NCBI GenBank assembly: GCA_900660155.1
Contig: CABFPE010000509.1
Span: 17,471 to 81,470, forward strand
Direction: 5' to 3'
DNA: 64,000 bases
Source of the DNA: Hofstenia miamia
Lineage: Eukaryota; Xenacoelomorpha; Acoela; Hofsteniidae
Positions 24,827 to 37,061 of this stretch are shown here, one piece after another (within the stretch, counting starts at the first letter, position 1; each line of letters opens with the position of its first letter). The position numbers and the translations under genes were made by a program. The notes under the pieces were generated by a model. It was not told the origin of the DNA and did no database searches. It was given only the letters and a program-made list of their open reading frames with translations.

Positions 24827-24934
24827 GGGGCTATTTGGCACCACACATAGTTGTCTGAGGTCCACTCATGAGGGGCTATTTGGTGCCCCAATTAGTCACA
24901 GGAATTGTGCTCCTGAAGGGCTATTTGGTGCCCC
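24827..24934. repeat. Three 45-bp tandem repeats with a hairpin core
   Basis: GGGGCTATTTGGCACC (24827), GGGGCTATTTGGTGCCCC (24872) and AGGGCTATTTGGTGCCCC (24917) recur at an exact 45-bp period. The core can fold as a hairpin (GGGGC paired with GCCCC). On the plus strand the period would encode a 15-residue repeat containing GLFGAP. It lies just beyond the 3' side of the minus-strand Gypsy element. Confidence 0.7.
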
Positions 24935-25195
24935 AAGTAGTTGCGTGTTCTGCTACTCAAGTCCACCTGCATCCTTCCTCTCTTGTGGGATACACTCTCC
25001 TCTGTTCAATGAGGGGTGTCATCTTGGCTCCTTTAATCCCAGGGTTTGTGTCTTTGCCTCACTTGTCTTCTCATGGTTGGCTGATTTTCAGTTCATTTCA
25101 TCTGATATGGCTTAGTTTCCTAAACATAAAGATTAATTAAGTTCCCAATCTTGGGTATTTAAGTGATCTAGATACTCTTGGTCCCTAGCTTTACA

Positions 25196-25424
25196 TCTAG
25201 GCAAAATATGAGTAGCAGTAATGTTGCTACTATTACTAGGATCTGTGTCATAATCAACCTCAGAGAGGTTGTCTTCCTCACACTCAGTGAGGTTAGTATA
25301 NNNNNNNNNNNNNNNNNNNTCTAGGCAAAATATGAGTAGCAGTAATGTTGCTACTATTACTAGGATCTGTGTCATAATCAACCTCAGAGAGGTTGTCTTC
25401 CTCACACTCAGTGAGGTTAGTATA
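25196..25424. other. 19-N gap with exact 105-bp duplicate flanks
   Basis: Bases 25196-25300 and 25320-25424 are identical and sit on either side of a run of 19 Ns. This is what unmerged overlapping contig ends look like, so the duplication is probably artificial. Confidence 0.9.
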
Positions 25425-28392
25425 ATTCTCAAGTTCATTTACCCCATCATTGACAAGCAAAAATTCACTATTAGGGTTGATGACAACATTACTAATATCC
25501 TTAATAGTTCATTTGAGTTGTTGAAAGTGGGCAACTCTCCCATTATTTAATAGATATTGATGGTGATCTAACACCTTTGTAACTGTAAATGGACCTTGCC
25601 AATTAGTAGCAAGTTTCCATATTTGATTTGTATCAGTGATCTGGTGAGGAAAATATGCAAAAACTTTGTCCCCAACCTTGTGGGGTTTGCCATACAATTT
25701 GTGATTGAAATTCTACTTTTGATGGATAACAGACTGATTGGTATTTTCACAAATAGTTAGATGTACTTCTTGAAATTTGTGTAACATACTATTCACAAAA
25801 TTCTCTAATGTATGTTTGTTATAATCTGGAAACATAATTGAAAGAGGCGTACTTGCCTCTCAGCCAAACATGGCCTTAAAAGGGCTGACCTTAGTAGTTG
25901 TATGCACAGCAGTGTTATAAAAATACTCCACTGCCTCAATGACGAGTTTCCAATTCCTGCCAGCTGCTTGGGCAAGAGCAACTCAAATTAGTTTGATAAC
26001 AGTGTGGTTAAGTCTTTCAACAACTCTATTGGACTGTGGGTGGTACACAGTGGTAAATTCATGTAGTATTTTGAGTTGATTCATTAAGGTTTTCATGAGA
26101 TAGTTTTTGAATTGAGGGCTGTGATCTGAAATTAGGCACACCATGGGCATGAACTTGAGGACCCATTCCTTGACCACTTTCTTTCCAATAACCTTGGTGG
26201 TGGTACTGTTGAGGGGGATAAGTTTAGTGTATTTAGTGAAGTGGTCAATAAGTATGAGGAGGTACTGGTACCCCTCCTCATTATGAGAGAGCTTCTCTAT
26301 GTCCATATGGACAACTTAATTAGTGCATTCTGCAGCTCTGCTATGCAGCTCAGCTCACTGCTCCAGAAAATGTCTGGCTCCTTGCACTAAACAAGTAGTG
26401 CATTTGTTGATTATGTCCTGCATGGCAGCTCTGATACCAATAGTAACATATTTTGCATTAAACATTCTCTTGGTTTAAATGATACCTAAATGGCCTTTCT
26501 CATGGATCTTCCATACTAGATCTCTGTGAAAATACTTGGGAAGTGCCAGTCACCTATTTTGGCTCCATGTATAGAGTAGGCCTGCATCAGTAAGCCTCCA
26601 GTTATAGTGCTGAAAATATCTGTTAGTGACAGGGCTAAGTATATAGTTATCATTTTTCAACTTGGCAATTATCTCACTTAACACATTATTGTTGCATTGG
26701 TGATGCATGATTTCTGTTTCTGTAATTTTTTCCTTTACTAGAATAGGGAGGATCTTGTTTCCATGCTGGTCTGTGTTGACCTTGGGCAGACACTCATAAT
26801 TGCTGAATGGGATAAATCAGAATGGTATTTTCTCTCCAGGATCTTCCAGAGGTCACACTCATAGCTTGGGAGTGCAGTCCAATAGTCTGCATTGTTATGC
26901 AGTCTCCCTGGATGATGTTTAATGGAAAAGGTAAAATTGTTTAAGTACTCTATCCATTGGGCAACAATATTAGATTTGTCCCCAGAGAATTTCTTCAGCC
27001 ATGCCAGTGCTGAATTGTCAGTGCACACAGTAAACTGGCAACCCAGTATGAAGAAGCAGAACTTTTTCAGACTCTTGACTAAAGCAAACATTTCTGATTT
27101 GGTCACACTATAATTTTTGAGCTTTTTGAGCTTGTGGCTGAAGTATTGGATTGGACTCTCTTTCCCATGGATTATCTGGCTAAGTATGCCACTGATAGCA
27201 ACACAACTGGCATCACAATTGATCAGAAATTCCTTTGAATAGTCTGGTGTATTTAAGCTGGGAATTTTCCTAAGTTCTTTCTTAACATTATCAAGCTCTT
27301 CCTGCTCAATCCAGCTCCATTTAAATTCAATGTTGCACCATAATAGGTTGGAGATGTTTTTCGTTTTATTAGCTAACTCTAAAATAAAGGCACCATAGTA
27401 ATTTAAGAATCCCATGAGTTGTTGTACATCTCTATGTTAACAAGGAGTCTTGATTTTATCAAGATGAGGCTGTAACAGAGAACACTTATTCCCATTGACT
27501 CAAAGGCCAGACTTGTATAACAAGTTGAGGGTGCGTCCAAGCCTTTCCAAATGCTCTGAGAAGGTGTTACAAGCAACAAGAATATCGTCCATATAGGCTG
27601 TTATGCCAGGTTCAGGTACATTGGCACCATTTCTAAGTACACAGGTAACATAGTGCTGGAAAGTCACAGGGGTGTTTCAGAGTCAGAAAGCCATATACTT
27701 CCAATCAAAGAGGCCATAGGGATTATAAAGGCAGTCTTTGAAATGTTGGAAGGCTTCATTGGCACCTGCCAGTAGGCCTTGCACAGGTTGAGGCTGCTAA
27801 ACAACTTGTAATGACTAGCATCATAGAGAAGATCCTTGATGCACAGGAGTGGCTACACATCCTTTACAGTGACACTGTTAAGCTTTCAGAAGTTGACGCT
27901 TAATGAGGACAGTGGGAGCTGTGTAAGGGCTATTGCTAGCTTGGATAATGCCACTTTCTATGAGGTCACATAAGATCTTTTCATACTCTTCCTGAAGATT
28001 CTCTGGTACTCTTCTGACAGGCAAGCAAATTGGATGATCACTCTTAGTGAGAATGGAATGCTGTTCCCCAACAGCCTGGCCAATGCTGATCAAACCATAA
28101 TTAAAGACCTCATAATGCTGTCTGAGCAGATGGGAAAGCAACTCACACTCCTGAGAACTAAGATGCAGATGTGTCTGCTTGTAAACAAGGGGGATCCTCA
28201 TGATGTCCCTTGACTCCTCCAAATTGTGAATAGCTGTTAAAATTGGAGAGCAGGCAGCAGCCTGAAATTCCAGACAAACTGGAGTTGCAATGAGTCTCAA
28301 CTGAGACAGATCTATTGTAACCAAAGAATCAGAACTATTTAAGACAGTAACACACGTTTTTCCTTTTGAAACTAGACAGAGATCAGGCAAAA

Positions 28393-29291
28393 AGTTAATT
28401 CCATGGAAGCATTTTCCCTTGAATCCAGAGATCATAACATCTCTGGTATAAGTAGAATCTGTGGTGACAGGAACACGTCACCAATGATGGGGCTCCACTA
28501 TCACACACTTAACAAAACTCAAAGAAATGTCTTGGCTAGGGATGGTGGTAAGCTCTTGCTGACATTCTGTTCAAGAAAATCATTTCCCAAAATTATGTCA
28601 TATGGAAGGGGTTGACTGTAAGTATTGATAATGATTAGATCAACAACAAAAAGTTCCAGCCAAATGTGTAACTCTAAGTTCAGTATACACTCTTTGAGCA
28701 AGAGGGAATTTCTGGAAGCATCCAGTAAATGTGCAGTAGGTGGAAGGAGGTCATTCTGTGACAAGCACAGCTTGGAACAACAGGAATCACTGATGATCAA
28801 GGCTGAAGCCCTGGTAGCAATGGTGACATTTACCAGGGATCNAGTTAATTCCATGGAAGCATTTTCCCTTGAATCCAGAGATCATAACATCTCTGGTATA
28901 AGTAGAATCTGTGGTGACAGGAACACGTCACCAATGATGGGGCTCCACTATCACACACTTAACAAAACTCAAAGAAATGTCTTGGCTAGGGATGGTGGTA
29001 AGCTCTTGCTGACATTCTGTTCAAGAAAATCATTTCCCAAAATTATGTCATATGGAAGGGGTTGACTGTAAGTATTGATAATGATTAGATCAACAACAAA
29101 AAGTTCCAGCCAAATGTGTAACTCTAAGTTCAGTATACACTCTTTGAGCAAGAGGGAATTTCTGGAAGCATCCAGTAAATGTGCAGTAGGTGGAAGGAGG
29201 TCATTCTGTGACAAGCACAGCTTGGAACAACAGGAATCACTGATGATCAAGGCTGAAGCCCTGGTAGCAATGGTGACATTTACCAGGGATC
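28393..29291. other. Exact 449-bp tandem duplication joined by one N
   Basis: Bases 28393-28841 and 28843-29291 are identical and separated by a single N at 28842. Perfect identity in an old, decayed element plus the N at the joint points to an assembly artefact. Confidence 0.9.
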
Positions 29292-31249
29292 CATTTATAT
29301 TGACTGGGATTATGTTAGTATGCAACAGCAACATGATGACTAGGACGTCATTCACATGTTTTCTAGGAAGTGGTGCTCCTTGAGAGAACATTCCTGGTCT
29401 CCAGGTTCATTGATGATAAAACATCCAACATTGGCAACTATGTGAATAACTGCTCAGCACTGAGATATAGTGTAGCCTTTCTGACTGTAACAGCAACAGT
29501 GAGTATGCTCAAGTTCTATCTTTACAGTAGAAGCAATTGTGCGCAAAGAGGTAGGAGGCTTCAGTGAGGAAGAACTGGCTTTCAGGTCTCTGGCGTCTTT
29601 ATCAATGTGAGTAGTGTTGTGCAGCATGTATATGATGCTGATGGCTTTATGGATAATTACACTGAGATTGTTCTCAGGGTTGCACTTGAGCTCAAGGAGA
29701 CTTCAGATGTTAGGTGGGAAGCCTCAGCAAATATATGAAAAGAGATCATGTTTTGAATACTCAGGGGTGAGCTCTGCTCAGACAAAACAGCCTTTTGACT
29801 TGTGTGATATATGTGTGGACATCATCACCTTTTTTGAATGAGATCACAAAGTAGTGTTTTGTACTGATGTTTGATATGAGGGGCCTTGTAATGGTCCTTG
29901 AAATATCTGATAAGAAGTGGATAACTAGTCTTCACATCTTGATCCAACATCATGTACTGATTGTATGCAATACCTTAAAGGTAGGTTGGGAATTGAGTGG
30001 CAGCAGCATCTTGAGTAGCTTTGTATTGCCACATGGTTAACCCAAAGAGAAAATAACACTCTTTAAAAGATTGAGAGATTTCATCAATCCTTCCAGTAAA
30101 TTTTGGTAGTATCAAATGACAATTGAATAAGTTAGCTGTATCTGCTCCAGCAGCAGTCATAGGTAGAATGGACTGAGTAAGGTGAGGGCTACTCTTCAAA
30201 GCAGATGTAGAAAGATCACATAGCTGTGGTGGAGTAGATGGAGTCACACCAGTGAGGGTAATGCTGTTATTTCCAGGTCCAGGAGGCAAAACAGTTACAC
30301 TCAGCACAAACAAAATTGGAGTGGCAATCATGGTTAGCTTGGGAGCCTGAGTCAAAACTTACTGTGTGAAAGTGGGCTCTCCAGTGGTGATGGTGGCAAC
30401 AGGGGTGATGAATTGCAATGTAATTGGTGTGGAAGTAGAGACAATGGGGCTGCTCAGGAGGCAAGCAGAAATCATTTCAGAGATTTGCTCTGACAGACAT
30501 TCAGGGAAATGTTCTAATGTGTCCTGTAGAATACTGCAAGTGATATACTTAGAAGGGCTTGACTGGGGAGGTAACAAATGAGGTGGGCTGCTCAAGCACA
30601 GCAGAGAAGCAGACAGAGGCATTGCCAATTCTGTAGTTGGATCTCCAGAGCATTAATTGAATCACTGAAACAGCTCTCCCTCAGTTGAGCATCTCAGGCA
30701 TGATCTTGCATTTCAGCTTGAAGTGTTGCTTGCAAGCAAGGCATTGACTAGTTTCTTTGGCCAAGGCAGCACAAAGTTGATCAAGTTAGGAGTTTTGAGG
30801 TCTCAGAGGTGGCAGTGTCCATGTGAGAATAAAGTAAGGATCAAATGACAAGAAAGAAGCAATAGAACTAATTCCAGCAGTGTGAGGAGCAATGTACAGG
30901 CTGCTAACACTCACACTGTGGAAACCCTGAGTGGGAGTCCTATTTTGAGAAAAAAACACTAAATTTCATTTAGCAAAAAGAAGCAACAAAAAAACAGTAA
31001 GAAAAATTCAGAAAACTATTCCAACAATTGAGAGGGATCCCATTCAGGTTCAGAGAAAGAAAACTAATAACAGTAACAGCACAGTGTAGGGTATGGTATT
31101 AAATCCAAATTCTAGAAGAACAAGACTACAACAAGGTAACAACCAAAACAAGTAAGGATAATGTCAGGGCTTGTTGACATCTTCCAAAACACAGAACTGC
31201 AGTAAAAATAACATAAGAGGCAAAGTTATGCATTGATTGGTAGTGAAGT

Positions 31250-32770
31250 TGATTAATGGCCAGGGGAAACAATTATCCCAGCTGGCTCACACCATATAGA
31301 AAGAACAAAACCAAGTACAATATAGAAACAGTAACAGTTCAGCACTATGTCACAATCACCAGGCAAAAAATCAGGTGACTGCTTTGGTATGTATGCAAGC
31401 TTCATGATCAGAGTACATCTCTGGGCATCAATTTGCCTGCACACTTCAACAGAATAGAGTAGAGGGTTTAACTGACACAACAGATGTGAGGGTGGACTCC
31501 TAGTTTGGTGTGAGTGTTTGATTCTGCTGAGATGATCAGAGGTATGAGGAGTACTGCTCTTGCTGCTTAGTGTTTCACTTGAGTTTGCTTCATTAGCTAG
31601 AGGGCTAAAAAGAAGATTAAGTTTGAGATCCCAGTCTGTGGAATTAATTGTATTTTTTGTGTGTGCTTTGTGTTTAGGCAATTTGAGGATTTGCAGATTG
31701 GGTGTATTGGGAAATGTCACATTAAAGGAGTCCTCATGGACATAATCTAGCTCAGGCATTAGAGTAAACATGTTGTTGTTATTATTTATAATTTGCAATT
31801 TGTGTTTGTTATTAATTGTTGTGTGTTGAATATCTTTGATAGTTCTACATAGTGATTGAAAATTTCTAGTGGTACCATTGTCTAGGATGTAGTTATTACA
31901 GTCTAACACTTTAGCAATTGTGTGTGGACCTGTCCAGGATGTTGCAAGTTTTCACACTTGTTTATCAGCAGTGGTTTGTACTGGTGTAAAAGAGTAAACT
32001 TTGTCACTGACTTGATGTGGTTGGCCATATACATTCTTGTTATAGTTGCATATTTGTCAGACAGAACTGTTCCTATTAAACATACAAATAGTTTCATGTA
32101 TTTCCTGGAGTTGTTGCATTAGGTCTTTGATGGAATTGTTTTTCAGTAGAGGGTTGTACTGTTTGTATATCATTGCTAGTGGTGTGTTAGCTTTGTGACA
32201 GTATGTGGCCTTAAAAGATGTAAGGCCAGTGGTGGAGTGGCCACTGGTATTGTAGAAGTACTCAATATGTGGAAGTAGATATCTCCAATATTTTCCTCCA
32301 ACTCTGGAAGTAGTGATGTGATTTAATTTGATTAATGTTTTGTTTAGACATTCCACTATGCCATTGCTTTGTTGGTGGTATGGGGTGGTGTGTTTGTGTA
32401 AGATGTCAAGCTGCTACAGCAGTTCCTGTGTGAGGTGTTAGGGAGCCTTTGAATTGCATTCCTTTGTCAGATAGTAGTGTGGTCATAGGATTGAAATGGA
32501 GGATTCATGTATGTAGTATTGCTGTTGAAAAAGTATGTGCTGTTTGGTCAATGATGGGGACCATGCAAGCATACTTGGTGAAATTGTCAACTAATACAAG
32601 AATGTATTGGACATTATCTAACAAAAGCAACATATTTGACAAAATGAAGGGGGCGATTTCACTTCCACTATGTTCAGCCATTTTGGCAGATGAATTAAAT
32701 TTGAATTTCAAAAAACAGGTACTTTTTCAAGTTAAGCATGTAGTATGTTATTTATATGTAAGGTAGGAAG
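31250..32770 (-). mobile_element. Inverted 3' fragment of the outer Gypsy family
   Basis: Minus-strand integrase parts lie at 32.71-32.51 kb (LVLVDNFTKYACMVPI) and 32.36-32.06 kb (GKYWRYLLPHIEYF), with the C-terminal tail at 31.91-31.25 kb. They match 36.2-37.06 kb of the plus-strand element, for example NNYILDNGTT against NNYTLDNNTT and the MPELD motif. So this is a second copy of the same family in opposite orientation. It is a fossil, truncated and broken. Confidence 0.75.
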
Positions 32771-33141
32771 CTGCAAGTTATTAAGTAACTTAATTATTTT
32801 AACTTAATTAAAGCCAATAGTTTTTGGTAATGGCTGAAGTAATAATTATTAAGCAGCTAGTGACATTGCAAGGTTGTGAAGTGAATTAAATACATGATAC
32901 AAATTGAGTTTAAGTCAGTTGCAATTTACATTGAGAACTACACTGAGCTAGGATAGGGAACACATAAGAACTTTGTTGAGCTGAGGTTTGAAGCCACCTA
33001 GATCAGCTATGGAAACACAAATGAAAGGATGCAGAGATCAGAGTTGGCCAGAGGCCACAGAGACATCATTCATGGAGCAGAGCTATGATGGCAGAGTACC
33101 TAAATAGTACTTAGTTATTTCATCTAAAAGAAGGATAGCAG

Positions 33142-33161
33142 ATATATATATATATATATAT
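33142..33161. repeat. (TA)n microsatellite
   Basis: Short AT dinucleotide run between the two opposed Gypsy fragments. Confidence 0.8.
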
Positions 33162-33559
33162 GTAATAGCTAACATGAGTACATCCCTACCTGCGGTTGAA
33201 GGAAGACAATAGTTTAAAAGAACCATTTAACCTATCTTGATGCTTGTTAGTGGATGCTACAGTAATTAATTAATGTTGAAGATTTGTTATTCAGTCTGGT
33301 TGGTATATTGTAATTAATTGTGATTCAATCAGATATGCAGTCCAGAGTACAAGTTGTCCATGTTCATTAAAAAAGCCATTTAGACTAAACTACAAATAGA
33401 CAATTATACAAAAATTTCAAATCAGATATAGATAAACAATTTATTACAAAAAACACTAAACCATTAAACACAACAAAAAATAATTTGCCATCAGTGAACA
33501 CCAACATTAAAATTGAAACACCATCCACAGACAAATCACTAAAAATTAATTAACTTGAA

Positions 33560-36500
33560 TGAAGTCTACTGTAAAAAGTGCAGACAAAAAGGCCTCAATG
33601 GTCCAAATTGCACATAAACCATCCACCTAATAGCCAATAAAGGATACTATTACACCAATGATAGTGACATTTATGAATCCAATTCCAAATCTGAAGAGGA
33701 TTTAAGTTTTTAAGAGTACTGACTCTCAGCCATGCAGGAACAGTTCTTGTAACTACCATCAATGGAATTACATTCCAAGCAAACATAGATACTGGAGCCT
33801 CAGTATTTATAATCATGGACACCTGTGATAATCAAATCAGCATCAATAGATCACATATCAAACCATACAACCATTACTTAATCAACACCTCAGGCAATTA
33901 CCTTGATACAAAAGGCATAATAAACTACCTTGATTTCATAATAGCCAACAAAAAATTCATTTATGACACTCTGATTATAGATATGATGAATCATACACTC
34001 TCACACAAATTAATATTAGGCAAGGATTTCCTTGGGAAATACCAATGTATCATCAATTTCATGTACAAGACAATAACAATCAATCCAGCTTACAAAGATA
34101 TACAAACACATCTACAATCTGATGACAACAAAGACATCATACTTCATCTAGTAGTAGTCATACTCATGTCCATTTTAAAATATTGAAACAACAAAGTCAC
34201 TGCAGCAATACTAAACAAAAGTAATCAATTAATTACTACTATACCAGAAAATATAAAAATCTTTCAAGCTCCAAATGTTACAGTTGTCCAAATCAAGGCT
34301 AAACTCATATTATTGCTTGAAATGACAGAATTGAACAATGAATCAAACACCATTCCAATAGTGAACAACAAAACACATCCACACCTTTCAGCCAAAAAAA
34401 TTAACAAATGAGGTACTACAGAATTGTTGTTTTGTATTTAACTTCAACACCATCAGCATAAGAAAGACAATAGGTGAGGAATGTTGCAATGACACCATAC
34501 ATAACAAACCCATATGCCAACCATTCCATCCAGTGGAAGAACATCTAAAGCACAAATATTCAAAAATTATCAACTAAACAATCAGATTATCTAACCATCT
34601 AAAAGCCAAAACACATCACCAACCATCTTTATTAAACAAGATGATAAATACTGTCCATGCATAGATTTTTGTAAACTAAACAACATTACAAAAAAGGATG
34701 CTTATCCTCTTCCAACCTTTGATAAAATTTTGTACACTTCTGGCCAAAATTCATGTTTCACCACATTAGACCTCTGTAAGGTGTATTGGCAGGTCGCAAT
34801 GCACAAAAGTGATATTGAAAAGACAGCTTTCATCATTTCTTACAGACTGTTTGGATGGCTTTACATGGCTTTTGGACTATGTAATGCCCCCACAACTTTT
34901 CAGGACTATATTACAAAAGTGCTACAGAACAACAACAACAAACTAGATGAAGGGATTGCAGCATACATCAAAAGCACCTACTGAACACATCACAAAATAC
35001 TTCAATTACTCAAAACATTAAAAAAAGTCTAAAATTAACAGAAATCAATGCAAAATTCTACAACCCTCCTTAAAATTCCCTGTTAGACAAATACAAAAAC
35101 GCAAAATGAGCTTAAAAGAAAATGCCCATGACACAATAGAGAAAACTACACTGCCTAATAACAAAAAACACTCTTTGAATTTTAGGGTTTTTCAATTACT
35201 ACCAAGCCTCCATTCCAAACATATCTGATAAGACAATACATATGTCCACCCTACTAAATTATAAAGTACCATTCAAATGGACATGGCAACACCAACAAGA
35301 ATTCAATAACCTCTAGTCAGAACTTAATAAGTTACCTAGTCTAAACACAATAGATTTCTCCAAGAAGTTCATACTAGATTGTGATTTGAGCTCCATAGAA
35401 ACTGGTGCTGCTCTTAGCCAAATAATTGATGAATTTGAATTGATGATATATTGATATATTGAAACAACTATCCAGTTTTTAGCTGTAAAGTAAAACCAGC
35501 AGAACTGAATTATATGTCCACAAAAGTTGAGATGCTTTCTCTAATTTAAAGTTTGAAAAAATTTCACTATTTTCTTTAAGTACAAACACACTCTTTACTT
35601 TACTCACTGACTGCATAAGCTGGCTCAAAAAGTTTTCATGTGATCACTGAAACATCATCACATGCTGGATAAACAGGCTTATAACAGTCTCCCAAATATT
35701 ATATTAGATATCCATCTAAAGGAAGGAATTACTGAAAAAGAAATCATCACACATCAACAAAATGACACACAATTAAGACAAAGAATTAACAAAATTAAAG
35801 ACCCCAAAACAACACTAAATAACACCTTGTTGAAATGCTTCAATATCTGCAATGGTATTTTTTTGTAATAGATGGGAACCACAATCAGATCATGCTTCTA
35901 GAATATTTCAAATGTGACATAGCCAGAAAATTTCATGAACAAGGCCACATAGGCATCATCAAAACAGAATGTACACTAAACACACAATTTCTATGCATTG
36001 GCTTATGATACATAATCTTTGACATCATTGACAAATCCAACATGTGTATCCTAAAAAACACATCTCATGTTCCTACACAGGGTACTGAACTTCATAAAAT
36101 AACATTATCTGGTCCAATTGATATTGTACATGTTCACATTGAACATTGTCAAAGGATGACAAATGCTACTAATATGTCCTTTTTATAGTTGACAACTTCA
36201 TTAAATTTTCACAAATCACCTGCATAACTGACTAAACAGCATGCACTGTAGTAACTGCTCTTTTGCATACTGGGATGTTGCACTTTGGATCAATATCTAC
36301 CATCATAACTGATTTTGGAACACACTTTGAAGGCTTGCTAACATGAGAACTCTTACAGCAATTAGAAATTTTGCATTAACACACAGCACCTTACCACCAA
36401 CAAAGTAACAGCATAGTGGAATTCTTAAGCAAAACTCTAATCAAATTAATACAAATTGACACTATATGCATCAGAGGAAAATATTGGAGTTACATCCTAC

Positions 36501-37061
36501 CACATATTTAATATTTTATGATACATCTGTGGACTCCATAGCATAGCAGGAATGACACCTTTAAGCCTACCTTCAGTCATGAAGCCACCATGCCACTAAC
36601 AATGCTATACAAAAAGTATAAGACAACTGCAGCCAGCTTGTAAGTGAATGATCTTATTACAGAGTTACATGAAATACACAAGAATATTTGCATGTACAAT
36701 AAGAAAAGCACCATATGTCAGGTACACAGTTGCAATAAACATCTGTATACTGAACCACACAAAGTGGGAGACAAGAGACAAGGTATACTCATTCCTACAT
36801 ATCCAAACATTTGACAGTAAACAAACAAAGAAGTTAGCCTCTTGCTGGTTAGGCCCTCATACCATCACCAACAAGTTCCTTGACCTCAACAATTACACGC
36901 TAGATAATAACACCACATGCTACTTTCAATCATTAAAAAGAACAATTAAAGATATTGAACCCTCTAAAGTTAACAATAAAAATGAATTTGAAATAATAAA
37001 AAATAACACCAATACATACCTTGAAATGCCTGAGCTAGATGATGTCCATGAGGAACTTTGA
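33560..37061 (+). pseudogene. Fossil Gypsy gag-pol of the outer element
   Basis: The parts occur in the usual Ty3/Gypsy order on the plus strand. They are a zinc-knuckle-like end of gag near 33.56-33.62 kb, an aspartic protease region (NIDTGAS near 33.79 kb), reverse transcriptase (about 34.65-34.98 kb, with FGLCNAPTTFQ), RNase H (about 35.2-35.65 kb), the integrase core (about 36.1-36.5 kb) and the integrase C-terminus (36.65-37.06 kb). It is broken many times. Between its end and the downstream LTR lie 2.6 kb with no domain I can assign. Confidence 0.8.

Larger units (their letters stand above)
25000..30650 (-). mobile_element. Second Ty3/Gypsy family, fossil gag-pol
   Basis: The parts run in order on the minus strand: gag (about 30.63-29.6 kb, with LPKFTGRIDE), a protease region (29.39-28.97 kb), reverse transcriptase (28.44-27.45 kb, with YMDDILVA), and RNase H (27.42-26.74 kb, with HHPGRLHNNADYW). 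The integrase core (26.31-25.98 kb, with YHPQSNRVVERLNH) and integrase C-terminus (25.70-25.51 kb, with NWQGPFTVTKVL) follow. Its pol differs from that of the outer element. LTRs were not identified. It is broken, with at least half a dozen breaks. Long frames survive despite near-absence of CpG. Two spots contain assembly duplications. Confidence 0.85.

Noticed and set aside
24807-25140. Two overlapping plus-strand frames with a GLFGAP / GYLVP repeat
   Set aside because: The periodicity comes from the 45-bp DNA repeat and two frames are open alike, so there is no evidence for a protein.
28403-29065. Plus-strand frames in the second Gypsy element
   Set aside because: Antisense to its protease region and doubled by the assembly duplication.
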